A stretch of 64,000 nucleotides of DNA from Pseudomonas persica (GTDB taxonomy: Bacteria; Pseudomonadota; Gammaproteobacteria; Pseudomonadales; Pseudomonadaceae): positions 88,920-152,919 of the forward strand of contig NZ_OLKL01000022.1 of assembly GCF_900291015.1 (NCBI RefSeq). The letters run 5' to 3'. The notes below the pieces were generated by a model, which was not told where the DNA came from, ran no database searches, and saw only the letters and a list, made by a program, of their open reading frames with translations. Both the position numbers and the translations under genes were made by a program. How positions within the stretch are numbered: position 1 is the first letter of the stretch; every line of letters begins with the position of its first letter. Of this stretch, positions 21,141-30,618 are shown piece by piece.

Positions 21141-21827
21141 CTAGGGATGGCTGGTCAGGTGCTGCTGCGCCGTCACGCAGCCGTTGGTGTCCACCGCTTT
21201 CTGCAGCAGGCTCTGACGGTGCTGCGGGTCGAGGTCGCCGAGTAGGCGGTATACCTCGGCCTGGTAGTCACGCTGGCGCCCCCACTGCATCTCCAGACCC
21301 TGTGGCCGGCTGCGGTTGCAGGCCAGGCGCGTGGCCGGTTGCGGGTAGTAGGGGGCGTACACGGTGGCCATGTTGGGGATGGCCTCCAGCGCAGTGCGGT
21401 ACTCGCTGCTGACGTTGTAGGGCGGGCACCAGGTGGCGATGGCTGGCGCCGGTGCGGCAAAGCCCTGTTTGAGGCTGGCTTCGAGCAGCGGGCAGGCGGC
21501 ATCCGGGATTTGTGCGGCGGGCAGGTAGGTCATGTAGTACAGCGCCAAGCGGTACTGTGCGACCGGGTGGCCCAGCTCCACCGACTTTTTCAGCAAAGCG
21601 ACCGCTGTCGGCAGGGTGTGGGCCATGGCCTGGCCCTGGCGGCTGAGCTCCGGGTCGCCGCCCACGGCCGTGCGCAGCGTGCTGGCGCTGTCGTCCTGGC
21701 TGTCGGCTTGCTCCAGCAGCGGCAAGGCCTGGCGGTAGAGCAGGTCGGCATGGGGGTCGATGCGCACATCCAGCGCGTGCGCGGCCAGCGGCATCAGGGC
21801 GATCAGCAGTGGGGGCAAGCGAAGCAT
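21141..21827 (-). CDS. Sel1-like repeat secreted protein
   Basis: The 228-residue product has a signal peptide (MLRLPPLLIALMPLAAHA) and a Sel1/TPR-like helical repeat (ALLKKSVELGHPVAQYRLALYYM, then CPLLEASLKQGFA). Cysteines in the mature part may form disulfides in the periplasm. Such solenoids mediate protein contacts; no partner is indicated. The ATG at 21825-21827 is chosen because it starts at the signal peptide. Confidence 0.6.
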   Translation of the reverse strand: MLRLPPLLIALMPLAAHALDVRIDPHADLLYRQALPLLEQADSQDDSASTLRTAVGGDPELSRQGQAMAHTLPTAVALLKKSVELGHPVAQYRLALYYMTYLPAAQIPDAACPLLEASLKQGFAAPAPAIATWCPPYNVSSEYRTALEAIPNMATVYAPYYPQPATRLACNRSRPQGLEMQWGRQRDYQAEVYRLLGDLDPQHRQSLLQKAVDTNGCVTAQQHLTSHP

Positions 21828-21974
21828 GCGGCTCACAGGCAAGCCCCACGGTGTGCCAGGTACTGATGGACGGCTTCGATGTTCATGGCGGTCAAGCGTG
21901 CGCCTCGGGCAGATCGGAACGACGGCATATTCTAGCCACCCAAGGGGCCTGGCCGGAAGACCACCCGGCAATTG

Positions 21975-23057
21975 TCAGACGAGCTTGATCGGCGTGACCT
22001 TGCGCTGGGCATGTTTTTCCTGGGCAAGGCCAAGCTTGGCGGTAATGACCTTGGCCAGGGCATTGTTGCCCAGGTCGTTCAGGTGCAGGCGATCGATGAA
22101 CAGGTCGGCCCCGAACACCGGCGAGCTGCTGAGCATGCAGTTCATGTCGTAGCAGGGGACCGGGTCGGCCTGGCTTTTGATACGGCGGAAGAAGGCCGAG
22201 TGCAACTGGCTGTCGAACGCGCCGTCCAGTAGCCGGTCGAAATTCGCCGGTTGCCGCTGCAGCGCGTCCAGCATCGTCTGCTCGCCAGCGGGCAGGCTAT
22301 CCCGACACCAGGGCAGCAACGGCTGCAGGATGAAGGTGAGGGTGGAGTGGCTGTCTGCCAGCAGTCGATCCCATTGGCGCAAGGTCCGGCCAATGTTGTC
22401 GGCGGCACGCGCCAGGCGCTTTTCCGGGGGCGACAGCGGCCAGGTGGCAGGCGTTGCGACCGGGGGCGCGGCCAAGGCCTGGCCGATACGCCGCCACAGC
22501 GATTGCCGGCGGGGCGCCGCAGTGGGCTGCATGCCTTCGCTGAAACTGTTGAGAAAGTCCTGGTAGGCCTTGGCGTGCTGCGGGTCGTTCAGGCTGGCGA
22601 GGACTTCGCAAAGGGCTTCGTGGGCCAGGCTGTTGAGGCCGCTGAGTACCACCACATGGCCGAGCTGGCCAAGGCGGTGCTGATGGGTCAGGAACATCAG
22701 CAGCTCCTGGCTGGCATTGAGCCCGCAGCCGGCCAGGCTCAGCCAGACTTCGCCGGTGAGCATCGACAGGTGCGAGGCCACGGTGTTTTCGTCGGAGCTT
22801 GCGCCGATGCCCAGGGCGGTGGAGCCGCCAACCAGCAGGTTGATGCGTGATGCACTACCGCGCTCGGCTGCCGAAAAGCGTTTGCCGGCGCAGTGGCTGT
22901 AGCGCAGGCCCAGGGCGTCGGTGTTGATGGTACGTGAGCGGTAGCCGGTTTCGTGCACGTGCACAGTGTGCGGGGCACGCCGGCTGCCCAGCAGCAGGAA
23001 ACGCTGGTAGTCCTGTTGCAATGGCGAAGGCGACGGGCTCGTGTCACTCGCGGTCAT
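21975..23057 (-). CDS. SGNH-hydrolase-like protein
   Basis: The 360-residue protein carries the SGNH block I nucleophile in INLLVGGSTALGIGASSDEN and a C-terminal Asp-x-x-His in LFIDRLHLNDLGNNALA, the catalytic pair of this esterase/acetyltransferase superfamily. GLNSLAHEAL could be the asparagine block. No signal peptide is seen. GAGGGAGAG before the ATG at 23055-23057 supports the start. Substrate unknown. Confidence 0.65.
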   Translation of the reverse strand: MTASDTSPSPSPLQQDYQRFLLLGSRRAPHTVHVHETGYRSRTINTDALGLRYSHCAGKRFSAAERGSASRINLLVGGSTALGIGASSDENTVASHLSMLTGEVWLSLAGCGLNASQELLMFLTHQHRLGQLGHVVVLSGLNSLAHEALCEVLASLNDPQHAKAYQDFLNSFSEGMQPTAAPRRQSLWRRIGQALAAPPVATPATWPLSPPEKRLARAADNIGRTLRQWDRLLADSHSTLTFILQPLLPWCRDSLPAGEQTMLDALQRQPANFDRLLDGAFDSQLHSAFFRRIKSQADPVPCYDMNCMLSSSPVFGADLFIDRLHLNDLGNNALAKVITAKLGLAQEKHAQRKVTPIKLV

Positions 23058-23095
23058 GGTCTCTCCCTCATATTGCAGCACGCACTTTGCATCAT

Positions 23096-23722
23096 TCAGG
23101 CCGCCAGTTCCTTGAGGTTATACAGCAGGCCGGCGGCGGCGATCAGCAGCAGGGCGACGCCGGAGGCCAGGCTGATCATGCGGTTGCTGCGCTGCGAGGC
23201 GATCTTGCCGATGGCGAAGATGTAAAGGCTGAGCACAGCGAAATCGATGACCACCCACAGCAGCGACAGCACCACCATGCTCTTGCCGAACGACTCGGTT
23301 ATCTGGATGAACTGCGGGAAGAAGGCGATGAAGAAGATGATGTCCTTCGGGTTGGAAATGCCCACCATGAAGCCTTGCAACAACCCGCTGCGCCCCGGCT
23401 TGGTAAGCTCGCCCGGTGCCTCGGCTGCAGGCGCCTGCAGGGCGTCCCTGAGAGTGCTCACGGCGGTGTAGCCGATGAACAGGCAGCCGAGCAGGCTCAT
23501 GGCACTGAGCCAGGCCTTGTCGATGGCGGCGCTGGTGAGAATGATCCAGGCCGCCGCGCCGATCAGCACCAGTGATGCCCAGTTGGTGCCGACAGCGGTG
23601 AACATGGCCTTGCGTGAGCCAGAGGCGGCCGCGGTGTTGACGATCAGTGCCACAACCGGGCCGGGGGTGGCGATCAGTAGCAGGACAGTAAGGGCATAGG
23701 TAGCGGTGAGTGCGGCGTTCAC
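23096..23722 (-). CDS. LysE-family amino acid exporter
   Basis: The 208-residue membrane protein has the LysE/RhtB signatures ALTVLLLIATPGPVVALIVN at the start and GFMVGISNPKDIIFFIAFFPQF in the middle, with six hydrophobic segments. It starts at a GTG two bases after the stop of the YqcI/YcgG gene, so the two are coupled. The exported compound may be the product or substrate of that neighbour. Confidence 0.88.
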   Translation of the reverse strand: MNAALTATYALTVLLLIATPGPVVALIVNTAAASGSRKAMFTAVGTNWASLVLIGAAAWIILTSAAIDKAWLSAMSLLGCLFIGYTAVSTLRDALQAPAAEAPGELTKPGRSGLLQGFMVGISNPKDIIFFIAFFPQFIQITESFGKSMVVLSLLWVVIDFAVLSLYIFAIGKIASQRSNRMISLASGVALLLIAAAGLLYNLKELAA

Positions 23723-23724
23723 GG

Positions 23725-24513
23725 TCAGGTCTCGATCAGTATGTCGGGGGATGCCGGTTGTGCGGCATGGGCGTGGAATGGGCAGCGGGACGGGTTGAGC
23801 GACCCGGCCTCCTGCAGTTGGTACTGCTTCCACTCGTAGTTGTCGGCCTCGCCGAAGAAGCCAAGGGAGTCGGGCATGACGCCGTCGTTGTAGTGGTGCA
23901 CGCGCTCGCGGATGCGTTCGCGGATGCGGTGGCCGCTTTCGGTGTTGGCGTTGGCTACTTCGTCGAAGTTCGCCCGCGGGTTGATGACGAAGGTGATGTG
24001 CGCCCCCAGGTTGCGGCTTTTCATCTGCTGGTGGCCGGGAAAATTCATGTTGATGAACAGCGGCATACCGGCAAAGCAGAATGACCAGGCGTTGTCGTCG
24101 GGGTCGGTCGGGATGCCCTGCGGCCAGGGCTGCGGGTCGCGCGCGTGCACGCCACGCACCACCTTCCATGCCAGCGCCTGTTGCTCGGCCAGGGTGTAGT
24201 CGGCGGCGGTTTCGAGAAAAACCACCAGCGGGCTGCCGATACGCTGCTTGGGTTGGATCGGTGTGACGGTGCGCACGTAGTCGGCCAGGCCCATGGCGAT
24301 GTCATCGGCCAGCTGCCCGGCGCGGGCGAAGAGGATGTGGCAGGTTGCGCCGTTTACCGCCTTGCGGCCGAACAGGCAGGGGAACTCGGGGTTGGCGAGG
24401 ATACTGCGAAAATGTTCTACGGCTTTGTAGGTCCAATGTTGCGTGTTCCGGACATGTTCAGCGGCCAGCTCTAGCGCATCCAGGCGATAGCAAGTTCCAT
24501 AACCCGTAGACAT
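23725..24513 (-). CDS. YqcI/YcgG family protein
   Basis: The 262-residue protein matches the YqcI/YcgG family: HWTYKAVEHFRSILANPEFPCLFGRKAV, SPLVVFLETAADYTLAEQQAL, DNAWSFCFAGMPLFINMNFPGHQQMKSRNLG and a C-terminal RCPFHAHAAQP. Conserved Cys, His and Asp residues hint at a metal centre, but the reaction is unknown to me. Directly followed by a LysE exporter and divergent from a LysR regulator, it forms a compact metabolic/export unit. Confidence 0.85.
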   Translation of the reverse strand: MSTGYGTCYRLDALELAAEHVRNTQHWTYKAVEHFRSILANPEFPCLFGRKAVNGATCHILFARAGQLADDIAMGLADYVRTVTPIQPKQRIGSPLVVFLETAADYTLAEQQALAWKVVRGVHARDPQPWPQGIPTDPDDNAWSFCFAGMPLFINMNFPGHQQMKSRNLGAHITFVINPRANFDEVANANTESGHRIRERIRERVHHYNDGVMPDSLGFFGEADNYEWKQYQLQEAGSLNPSRCPFHAHAAQPASPDILIET

Positions 24514-24533
24514 GATTTCCCCAGGCGTAAATT

Positions 24534-24585
24534 AAATAAACGTTCCAGTCACATGCAGGCAGGATCCTGGTTATGTTTATTATTT
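24534..24585. promoter_or_regulatory. AT-rich inverted repeat between divergent YqcI/YcgG and LysR genes
   Basis: AAATAAAC (24534-24541) and GTTTATTATTT (24575-24585) are inverted copies about 33 bases apart inside the 159-base divergent promoter region. Their position suits the binding site of the adjacent LysR regulator. This is inference from symmetry and location. Confidence 0.4.
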
Positions 24586-24672
24586 ACCTGCATTTTCCGA
24601 GACGCTCTTGACGTTGTAAAACGCGTGGAACTATGACCTACTATTAGTCTCACTCATGCTCGGGGCGTCGCC

Positions 24673-25593
24673 ATGTCGGAACGGATTCAGGCCTTGCACG
24701 CGCTGCGTGCCTTCGAGGTGGCCTCTCGCTATGGCTCATTTACCCGTGCCGCAGAAGAGCTGGCCCTGACCCAGGGCGCCGTCAGCCACCATATCAAGAC
24801 CCTCGAAACCATGTTCGGCTGTGACCTGTTCGAACGTCGCGGGCCGAAACTGGCCTTGACCGAGCACGGCCGCCTGCTGGCACAGGAACTCAAGGTTGGC
24901 TTCAAGATCATCGAAAATGCCTGTGCCCTGCTGCGCCAGGATCGCTATGGCCTGCGTCTGAAGGCGCCGTCCACGCTCACCGTGCGCTGGCTGCTGCGGG
25001 CGCTGGATGCGTTCAAGAAGGTCGAGGACAACTGCAGCGTGCAGCTGTCCAGCGTATGGATGGACATCGACAGCGTGGACTTCTATTCCGAGCCCTACGA
25101 CTGTGCAATCCTTCTGGCCAGCGGGCGTTTTCCCGCCGATATCGAGAGTTTCAAGCTGTTCGATGAATGGCTGATCCCGGTGTGCCACCCGGACTACATG
25201 ACCCAGGCACAACCGGACCTGGCCGACCTGGCCCAGTGCGAGTTCCTGCACCCGTCCCCCGACCGACGTGACTGGCGGCGCTGGCTGGCTCGCATGGACG
25301 CGCTGGACATCAGCATCGACCATGGGCAGGTGTTCGATACCCTCGACCAGGGCATCTCGGCTGCCCAGCAAGGCTTGGGTATTTCGGTGGTCGACCTGGT
25401 GCTGGCCAGTGCCGACCTGTTGGCCGGGCGCCTGGTCACGCCGTTCAAGCACGCGGTGGCCACCGGCGACGGCTATTACATGACTTGGCTCAAGGCCAGC
25501 CCCAAGGCGCGGCAGATGCACAAACTGCGCGAGTTCCTGCTTGGCCAGGTGCCGCCGCTGGCCTACAAGGACATCAACTACCTGTACGGTTGA
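24673..25593 (+). CDS. LysR-family regulator (GcvA-like)
   Basis: The 306-residue protein has an N-terminal winged helix-turn-helix (LHALRAFEVASRYGSFTRAAEELALTQGAVSHHIKTLE) typical of the GcvA/AmpR branch, followed by a LysR substrate-binding domain. It is divergent from the YqcI/YcgG-lysE pair and is the obvious candidate regulator. Confidence 0.9.
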   Translation: MSERIQALHALRAFEVASRYGSFTRAAEELALTQGAVSHHIKTLETMFGCDLFERRGPKLALTEHGRLLAQELKVGFKIIENACALLRQDRYGLRLKAPSTLTVRWLLRALDAFKKVEDNCSVQLSSVWMDIDSVDFYSEPYDCAILLASGRFPADIESFKLFDEWLIPVCHPDYMTQAQPDLADLAQCEFLHPSPDRRDWRRWLARMDALDISIDHGQVFDTLDQGISAAQQGLGISVVDLVLASADLLAGRLVTPFKHAVATGDGYYMTWLKASPKARQMHKLREFLLGQVPPLAYKDINYLYG

Positions 25594-25792
25594 ACACGCG
25601 TTCGAGCGTGAGGTACGGCGGCGGAGCGGTTTTGTGGCGGGGGCGTTTGTCTTGAGGGATTCCGCGCCTGTGAGACCGAGCGCCGCCCGTGCGGCGCAGC
25701 GCTCGCTTGTAGGGTAGGACTTGAAGGGAGGAGGAGGGACACCGCTCGCTTCTGACTGTTCGCGCAGTACAGACCGTGGGAGATCGCCGAGC

Positions 25793-25821
25793 CCCACAGA
25801 GGCCCTGCTAATTCAATGAGT
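25793..25821 (+). repeat. 29-base dispersed repeat, copy 1
   Basis: CCCACAGAGGCCCTGCTAAT and the following nine bases match, with two differences, the minus strand of 42631-42659. The 5' part (CCCACAG) resembles the edge of the local REP elements, so it may be a degenerate REP relative. Confidence 0.6.
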
Positions 25822-25930
25822 GATGTGCCGTTCCATGAGCGGCCACCCGCCGCCATGGCGCCGCGCTGTCACGCAGCAAATGGACGGTGCATGACTTGAG
25901 CTATCTGTTTAGCAAGTTCAATCGACGCCA

Positions 25931-25958
25931 AGAGGCTGCCCCGGGGGCAGCCTCTTTG
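25931..25958 (+). terminator. Terminator-like hairpin
   Basis: AGAGGCTGCC pairs with GGCAGCCTCT and is followed by TTTGATTT. It lies about 340 bases after the LysR gene stop. Confidence 0.6.
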
Positions 25959-26073
25959 ATTTAGGATTCAGGTGCACGGGACAGGGGCCGTCGTTCGCAC
26001 TGGTGGCCAACCACCTGCATGAAAGAGTGACCCGCACGGCATCGGTGTGGAGTCACTGTAGGCACGGCTAGCC

Positions 26074-26148
26074 ATGACCACGTATAGGAGAGTGAACCTT
26101 TTCGCCGCCGTGTGGGCCGGGACGATCTTTTTCATGGTCAAGTACTAA
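26074..26148 (+). CDS. Possible 24-residue membrane microprotein
   Basis: An ATG opens a short frame reading MTTYRRVNLFAAVWAGTIFF and then MVKY, a basic N-terminus followed by one hydrophobic segment. An internal GTG start is also possible. No strong ribosome site is seen at a standard distance, so the call is tentative. It lies 83 bases before polB. Confidence 0.25.
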   Translation: MTTYRRVNLFAAVWAGTIFFMVKY

Positions 26149-26231
26149 TTGCCTATGAAGGAACTACCAGCAGAATCAGCCACCATAGCGCTAGAATCAC
26201 CCCCTAAACACATGATTCAGAGGTCGACGCA

Positions 26232-28592
26232 GTGGAGTTGCAGCAGGGCTTTGTCCTGACCCGGCATTGGCATGACACGCCCGAAGGCACCTGCGTGGAG
26301 TTCTGGCTGGCTACCGATCAGGGGCCGCGGCAGGTGCGCCTGGCACCGCAGGAGTCGGTGGCGTTCATCCCGCAGGCGCAGGCCGAGCATGCTCGCGTGT
26401 TGCTGGCCAAGGAGCCTGGGGTACAGCTCAAGCCGCTGCGCCTGAAGGACTTCGACCAGCGCCCGGTGCTGGGCCTGTACTGCCGCCAGCATCGGCAACT
26501 GATGCAGTTGGAGCAACGCCTGCGCAGCGCCGGCATCGAGGTATTCGAAGCCGATATCCGCCCGCCCGAGCGCTACCTGATGGAGCGCTTCATCACCGCC
26601 GCCGTGCAGTTTACCGGCCAGCCGGATGCCCAGGGTGTGGTCTGCGAGGCTCAGCTCAAGCCCTTGACCGGCTATCGCCCGCCGCTGCGCCTGGTGTCGC
26701 TGGACATCGAGACCAGCGAGCGTGGCGAGCTGTACAGCATTGCCCTGGAAGGCTGTGGCCAGCGCCAGGTGTACATGCTTGGTCCGGCCAACGGCAAGGC
26801 GGATGGCATCGACTTCGCTCTGCACTACTGTGCTGACCGTGCCGAGTTGCTCGGCTGCCTCAACCAGTGGATGGCAGCGCATGACCCGGATGCAATCATC
26901 GGCTGGAACCTGGTCCAGTTCGACTTGCGCCTGCTGCACGAACACGCCAAGTTGCTGCAGGTACCGCTGGTACTGGGCCGCAACGGCGCGGCCATGACCT
27001 TGCGCAGCCGCGCCGGTGGCGGCCACGTGTTCGCCGATGCCCCGGGGCGGTTGCTGCTCGACGGTATCGAGGCATTGCGCTCGGCAACCTGGAGCTTCCC
27101 GTCGTTCAGCCTCGAGAACGTTGCTCAGACTCTGCTGGGTGAAGGCAAGGCCATCGACACGCCCTACCAGCGCATGGATGAAATCAACCGGCGCTTTGCC
27201 GAGGACAAACCTGCCCTGGCACGCTACAACCTCAAAGACTGCGAACTGGTCACGCGCATCTTCGCCCACACCCGTCTGCTGGAGTTCCTGCTTGAGCGGG
27301 CTTCGGTCACCGGCCTGGCGGTGGACCGCAGCGGCGGGTCAGTGGCTGCCTTCTGCCATTTGTACATTCCGCAGATGCACCGTCTGGGTTTTGTCGCCCC
27401 CAACCTCGGCAGCCGCGCCGATGAAGCCAGCCCCGGTGGATTTGTCATGGATTCGCGCCCGGGCTTGTACGACTCGGTGCTGGTGCTGGATTACAAAAGC
27501 CTGTACCCCTCGATCATTCGCACCTTCCTGATCGACCCGGTCGGGCTGGTCGAGGGGCTGCGGGAGCCGGATGATGCGCACTCGGTGGAAGGCTTCCGGG
27601 GCGGGCGTTTTTCCCGCACCCGGCATTGCCTGCCGGCCATTGTCGAGCGGGTGTGGCAGGGGCGCGAGGCGGCCAAACGCGAGGGTAACGCAGCACTGTC
27701 CCAGGCGCTGAAGATCATCATGAATGCGTTCTACGGGGTACTGGGCTCCAGCGGTTGCCGTTTTTTCGACCCGCGCCTTGCCTCATCGATCACCATGCGT
27801 GGTCACCAGATCATGCACCAGACTCGGCTGCTGATAGAAGCGCGGGGCTATGACGTGATCTACGGCGATACCGATTCGACGTTCGTCTGGCTCAAGTGTG
27901 CCCATGATGAGAACGACGCGGCCCGTATCGGTCAGCGACTGGTGGCTGAAGTGAACCAATGGTGGCGCGAGCACCTGCGCGATACGCTGAACCTGCAAAG
28001 TGCGTTGGAACTGCAGTTCGAAACGCATTACCGGCGGTTTCTGATGCCTACCATTCGCGGCGCGGATGAAGGCAGCAAGAAGCGTTATGCCGGGCTGGTA
28101 CAGCGCGCCGATGGTAGCCAGTCCATGGTCTACAAGGGGCTTGAGTCGGTGCGTACCGATTGGTCGCCTCTGGCGCGCGAGTTCCAGCAGGAGCTGTATG
28201 GCCGAGTGTTCCGTGGTGAGCCTTACCGTGATTATGTGCGTGACTACGTCAAACGCACTTTGGCTGGCGAGCTGGACCCGCAGTTGGTCTATCGCAAGCG
28301 CCTGCGCCGGCCCCTGGCGGATTATCAGCGCAACATACCGCCGCATGTGCGGGCGGCACGGCTGGCGGATGAATATAACAGCCGCCTGGCCCGCCCCCTG
28401 CAATACCAGAACGGTGGCTGGATCAGCTATGTCATTACCACTGCCGGCCCGGAGCCTTTGGAAAACCTGCAATCGCCGATTGACTACGAACACTATCTGA
28501 GTCGCCAGTTGCAGCCTGTGGCCGATGCCATTCTGCCGTTTGTCGGTGATGACTTCATGGCCATGACCGGCCGCCAACTGATGTTGTTTTGA
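26232..28592 (+). CDS. polB: DNA polymerase II (family B)
   Basis: The 786-residue enzyme starts at GTG. Exonuclease motif I is LDIETS (about residue 158), the polymerase A motif is [13 protein letters not shown], motif B is [15 protein letters not shown] and motif C is [10 protein letters not shown] with both catalytic aspartates. Pol II is a proofreading repair polymerase involved in restart and translesion synthesis. In E. coli it is SOS-induced. I see no LexA box (CTGT-N8-ACAG) in the upstream bases here. Confidence 0.96.
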   Translation: MELQQGFVLTRHWHDTPEGTCVEFWLATDQGPRQVRLAPQESVAFIPQAQAEHARVLLAKEPGVQLKPLRLKDFDQRPVLGLYCRQHRQLMQLEQRLRSAGIEVFEADIRPPERYLMERFITAAVQFTGQPDAQGVVCEAQLKPLTGYRPPLRLVSLDIETSERGELYSIALEGCGQRQVYMLGPANGKADGIDFALHYCADRAELLGCLNQWMAAHDPDAIIGWNLVQFDLRLLHEHAKLLQVPLVLGRNGAAMTLRSRAGGGHVFADAPGRLLLDGIEALRSATWSFPSFSLENVAQTLLGEGKAIDTPYQRMDEINRRFAEDKPALARYNLKDCELVTRIFAHTRLLEFLLERASVTGLAVDRSGGSVAAFCHLYIPQMHRLGFVAPNLGSRADEASPGGFVMDSRPGLYDSVLVLDYKSLYPSIIRTFLIDPVGLVEGLREPDDAHSVEGFRGGRFSRTRHCLPAIVERVWQGREAAKREGNAALSQALKIIMNAFYGVLGSSGCRFFDPRLASSITMRGHQIMHQTRLLIEARGYDVIYGDTDSTFVWLKCAHDENDAARIGQRLVAEVNQWWREHLRDTLNLQSALELQFETHYRRFLMPTIRGADEGSKKRYAGLVQRADGSQSMVYKGLESVRTDWSPLAREFQQELYGRVFRGEPYRDYVRDYVKRTLAGELDPQLVYRKRLRRPLADYQRNIPPHVRAARLADEYNSRLARPLQYQNGGWISYVITTAGPEPLENLQSPIDYEHYLSRQLQPVADAILPFVGDDFMAMTGRQLMLF

Positions 28593-28668
28593 GCGTGTAG
28601 TACCCGAGTAGTCCTTATCGTTGGCCAGTGCGGCGTAGCGTTGCCCTTTCGACGAAGTGGGGCAGTTC

Positions 28669-30532
28669 ATGGGTGACGGTAACGATCCCGGCCAGGCGGC
28701 GAACCTGGCGGTGGAGCAGGGATTTCAGGATGGGCTGATCGCGCGAGCCTTGCCGGCCTGGATGCGCAAACTGGGTGCCGCCAATGCCAAGCACTTCGCC
28801 CCGGCAGCACAACCGGTATTGTCGCCGCAACAAACTGCAGCCCTGCTCGAAGCCTTCAAGACCAGTTTGTCCAGCAAGCAACATCTGGGCGTTGCGCTGC
28901 GGCGTATCCAGGGCATCGAGCAGTATTGCAGGCCGCTTCTGCAACGTGCGTTGCGCGAGCACCTGTCAGTGACGGCCGACAGCAGTAGGCTCTACCTGCG
29001 CCACCATTACTTCAGCCTTTCGCCCAGGCCTGAGTGGGCGGCGGGCCATGTGCCCCAGCAACAACAGAACGACTTCGACATCCTGCTACTCACCGCCGCG
29101 CTTGCCAACTTCACCCAGGACGAAGCCCATGGCAACGGGCTGCCGCGCAAGGATTGCATGGTCACCAGTGATGGCAGCGAATTTGCCGGTATGACTGCGC
29201 TGGCGTTTGCCGGCTGTTGTCGCAAGCTTGACCTGGGGGCGCGCTATCAAGAGCATCTTGAGACTGTGCTCGGCAGTTTTGCCGAGGGCGGACCCAGCGG
29301 GCCTTGCATCGTTACTTCACTCAAGGCGCTAAAGGCGTCATCAATGCTGGTCGATGCCTGTCAGGCCAGAAGCGAAGGGTTGCTGACTGACGAAGAACTG
29401 CAGCTGGTCATCGGCTTGTGCCGCGACGGCCGGCCTGGCGTTTGCACCGGACGCACGGTACACGCCCGGCAATTGACAGCCTTCGGCTGCAGGCTCGAGC
29501 AGATAGTCGTGCTCGATATGATCGATGATTTTCTCGGGTTCAAATCCAGTGCGCGGGTGCTGGTGTATATCCCGGACGACCCTGTCAGTCCCTGGGGCGC
29601 AGCGGCCGATGTTGATACGTTCATCCGTCGTACGTTGGGCAAGCGACTTGCCAGGCAACCCTATCAGCGTTTTTTCAGCCGGTTCATACGTCGACGCGAT
29701 CGCCCGGCGTTCTTTGCCCAGGTAAGTGAAACCCTGGTCGATGTTGCTGACTGGGCGGCCCGTGACATGGACCAGCACATGGTGGACTACCCGCTGCCAT
29801 TGTTTGCCCATCTGGCGCGGGCATGGGGTGAACAGGTAAAGGACGATGCCGCGTTCATCGCCGTGCCGGTGACCACGATCGACCGCATGGTTGAGCAGGA
29901 GCGGCACAACCGTCTGGTGAACAGTGCCTTGGTGATCGCTGGTGTGGCAGGGCTGTTCGTGCCCGCTCTCAGTGCTTTTTTGCTGAGTGGCGCAGCCTGG
30001 AGCCTGCTCAAGGAGGTGTTCCATGCGGTAGAGACCTGGCGCGAGGGTGATACCCGGGCAGGCACTCGATCACCTGGCCGCGCTGCATGCTGCACGTGCC
30101 GGCAGGGCGGAGGAGTCGCTGGAGTTCGCCTTGGCCTACCGTCTGGCACTCGTCGAGCACCTGGATTTGCCCATCGAACACGACGAAATGCTCAACCCTG
30201 GCGTTGCTTCGCTGACCGGGGGCGACCTTGCCGAGGCTGCTCGCCAGGTGCGAAGCGCGCAATCGCGTGTCACGCTGGCTGATTTCCTCATAATGCAACG
30301 GTTCTGGAGGGAATATCTGACGCAGGCGTTCGCGGCCCGCCTGGATGTACCACAGTCGCTACACGATGAGCTGGAGGCGCTGATCGAACGTAATGCGCCC
30401 GAGCAGGAGATCAACCAGTTGAACGATCATGTGCAGGCCAGAACGCGTAACGTGCAACTGCAACTGACCCGCGAAGCGATTGGCAGGCACCTGCCCGCCG
30501 TGTCGCTCACGCCATCCGTAGCGCGAAGCTGA
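28669..30532 (+). pseudogene. Truncated and frameshifted dermonecrotic-toxin-like/NEL protein (copy 1)
   Basis: The first frame (ATG at 28669; an in-frame GTG at 28657 is possible) encodes about 460 residues homologous to the N-terminal part of the next gene, up to FHAVETWREGDTR. Near 30055 the frame must change by one base: CCCGGG appears to have one extra base. The second frame then reads QALDHLAALHAAR and jumps straight to the C-terminal NEL helices (ESLEFALAYRLALVEHLDLP to the stop at 30532). Compared with copy 2, roughly 900 residues are missing, including the LRRs and the catalytic cysteine. It is therefore a dead or minimal derivative of a tandem duplication. A GTG at 30047 could start the C-terminal part alone. 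Confidence 0.8.
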
Positions 30533-30618
30533 ACCTGGCCGTGAGGTAGTTATCTAGGTGCTGGTCGGGTGACGCTTCTCTTACTGTCGAACCTTTGTGT
30601 CAGACGAAGGTTTACAAC

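Larger units (their letters stand above)
25594..26073. other. Intergenic region with hairpins, possible small-RNA or decayed DNA
   Basis: No protein gene is evident. It contains a GC-rich hairpin at 25677-25705 (CGAGCGCCGCC / GGCGcAGCGCTCG) and a 29-base sequence also found at 42631-42659. At 25931-25955 there is a strong stem (AGAGGCTGCC / GGCAGCCTCT) followed by TTTGATTT, which looks like a terminator. No gene ends just before it, so it could finish a small RNA; this is speculation. Confidence 0.4.

Noticed and set aside
23096..24169. 357-codon frame including the LysE exporter
   Set aside because: The first 149 codons are an out-of-frame reading of the YqcI/YcgG gene; the exporter starts at the GTG at 23720-23722.
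26150..26231. LexA/SOS box before polB
   Set aside because: I looked for CTGT-N8-ACAG before the gene and found none, so no SOS control is claimed.
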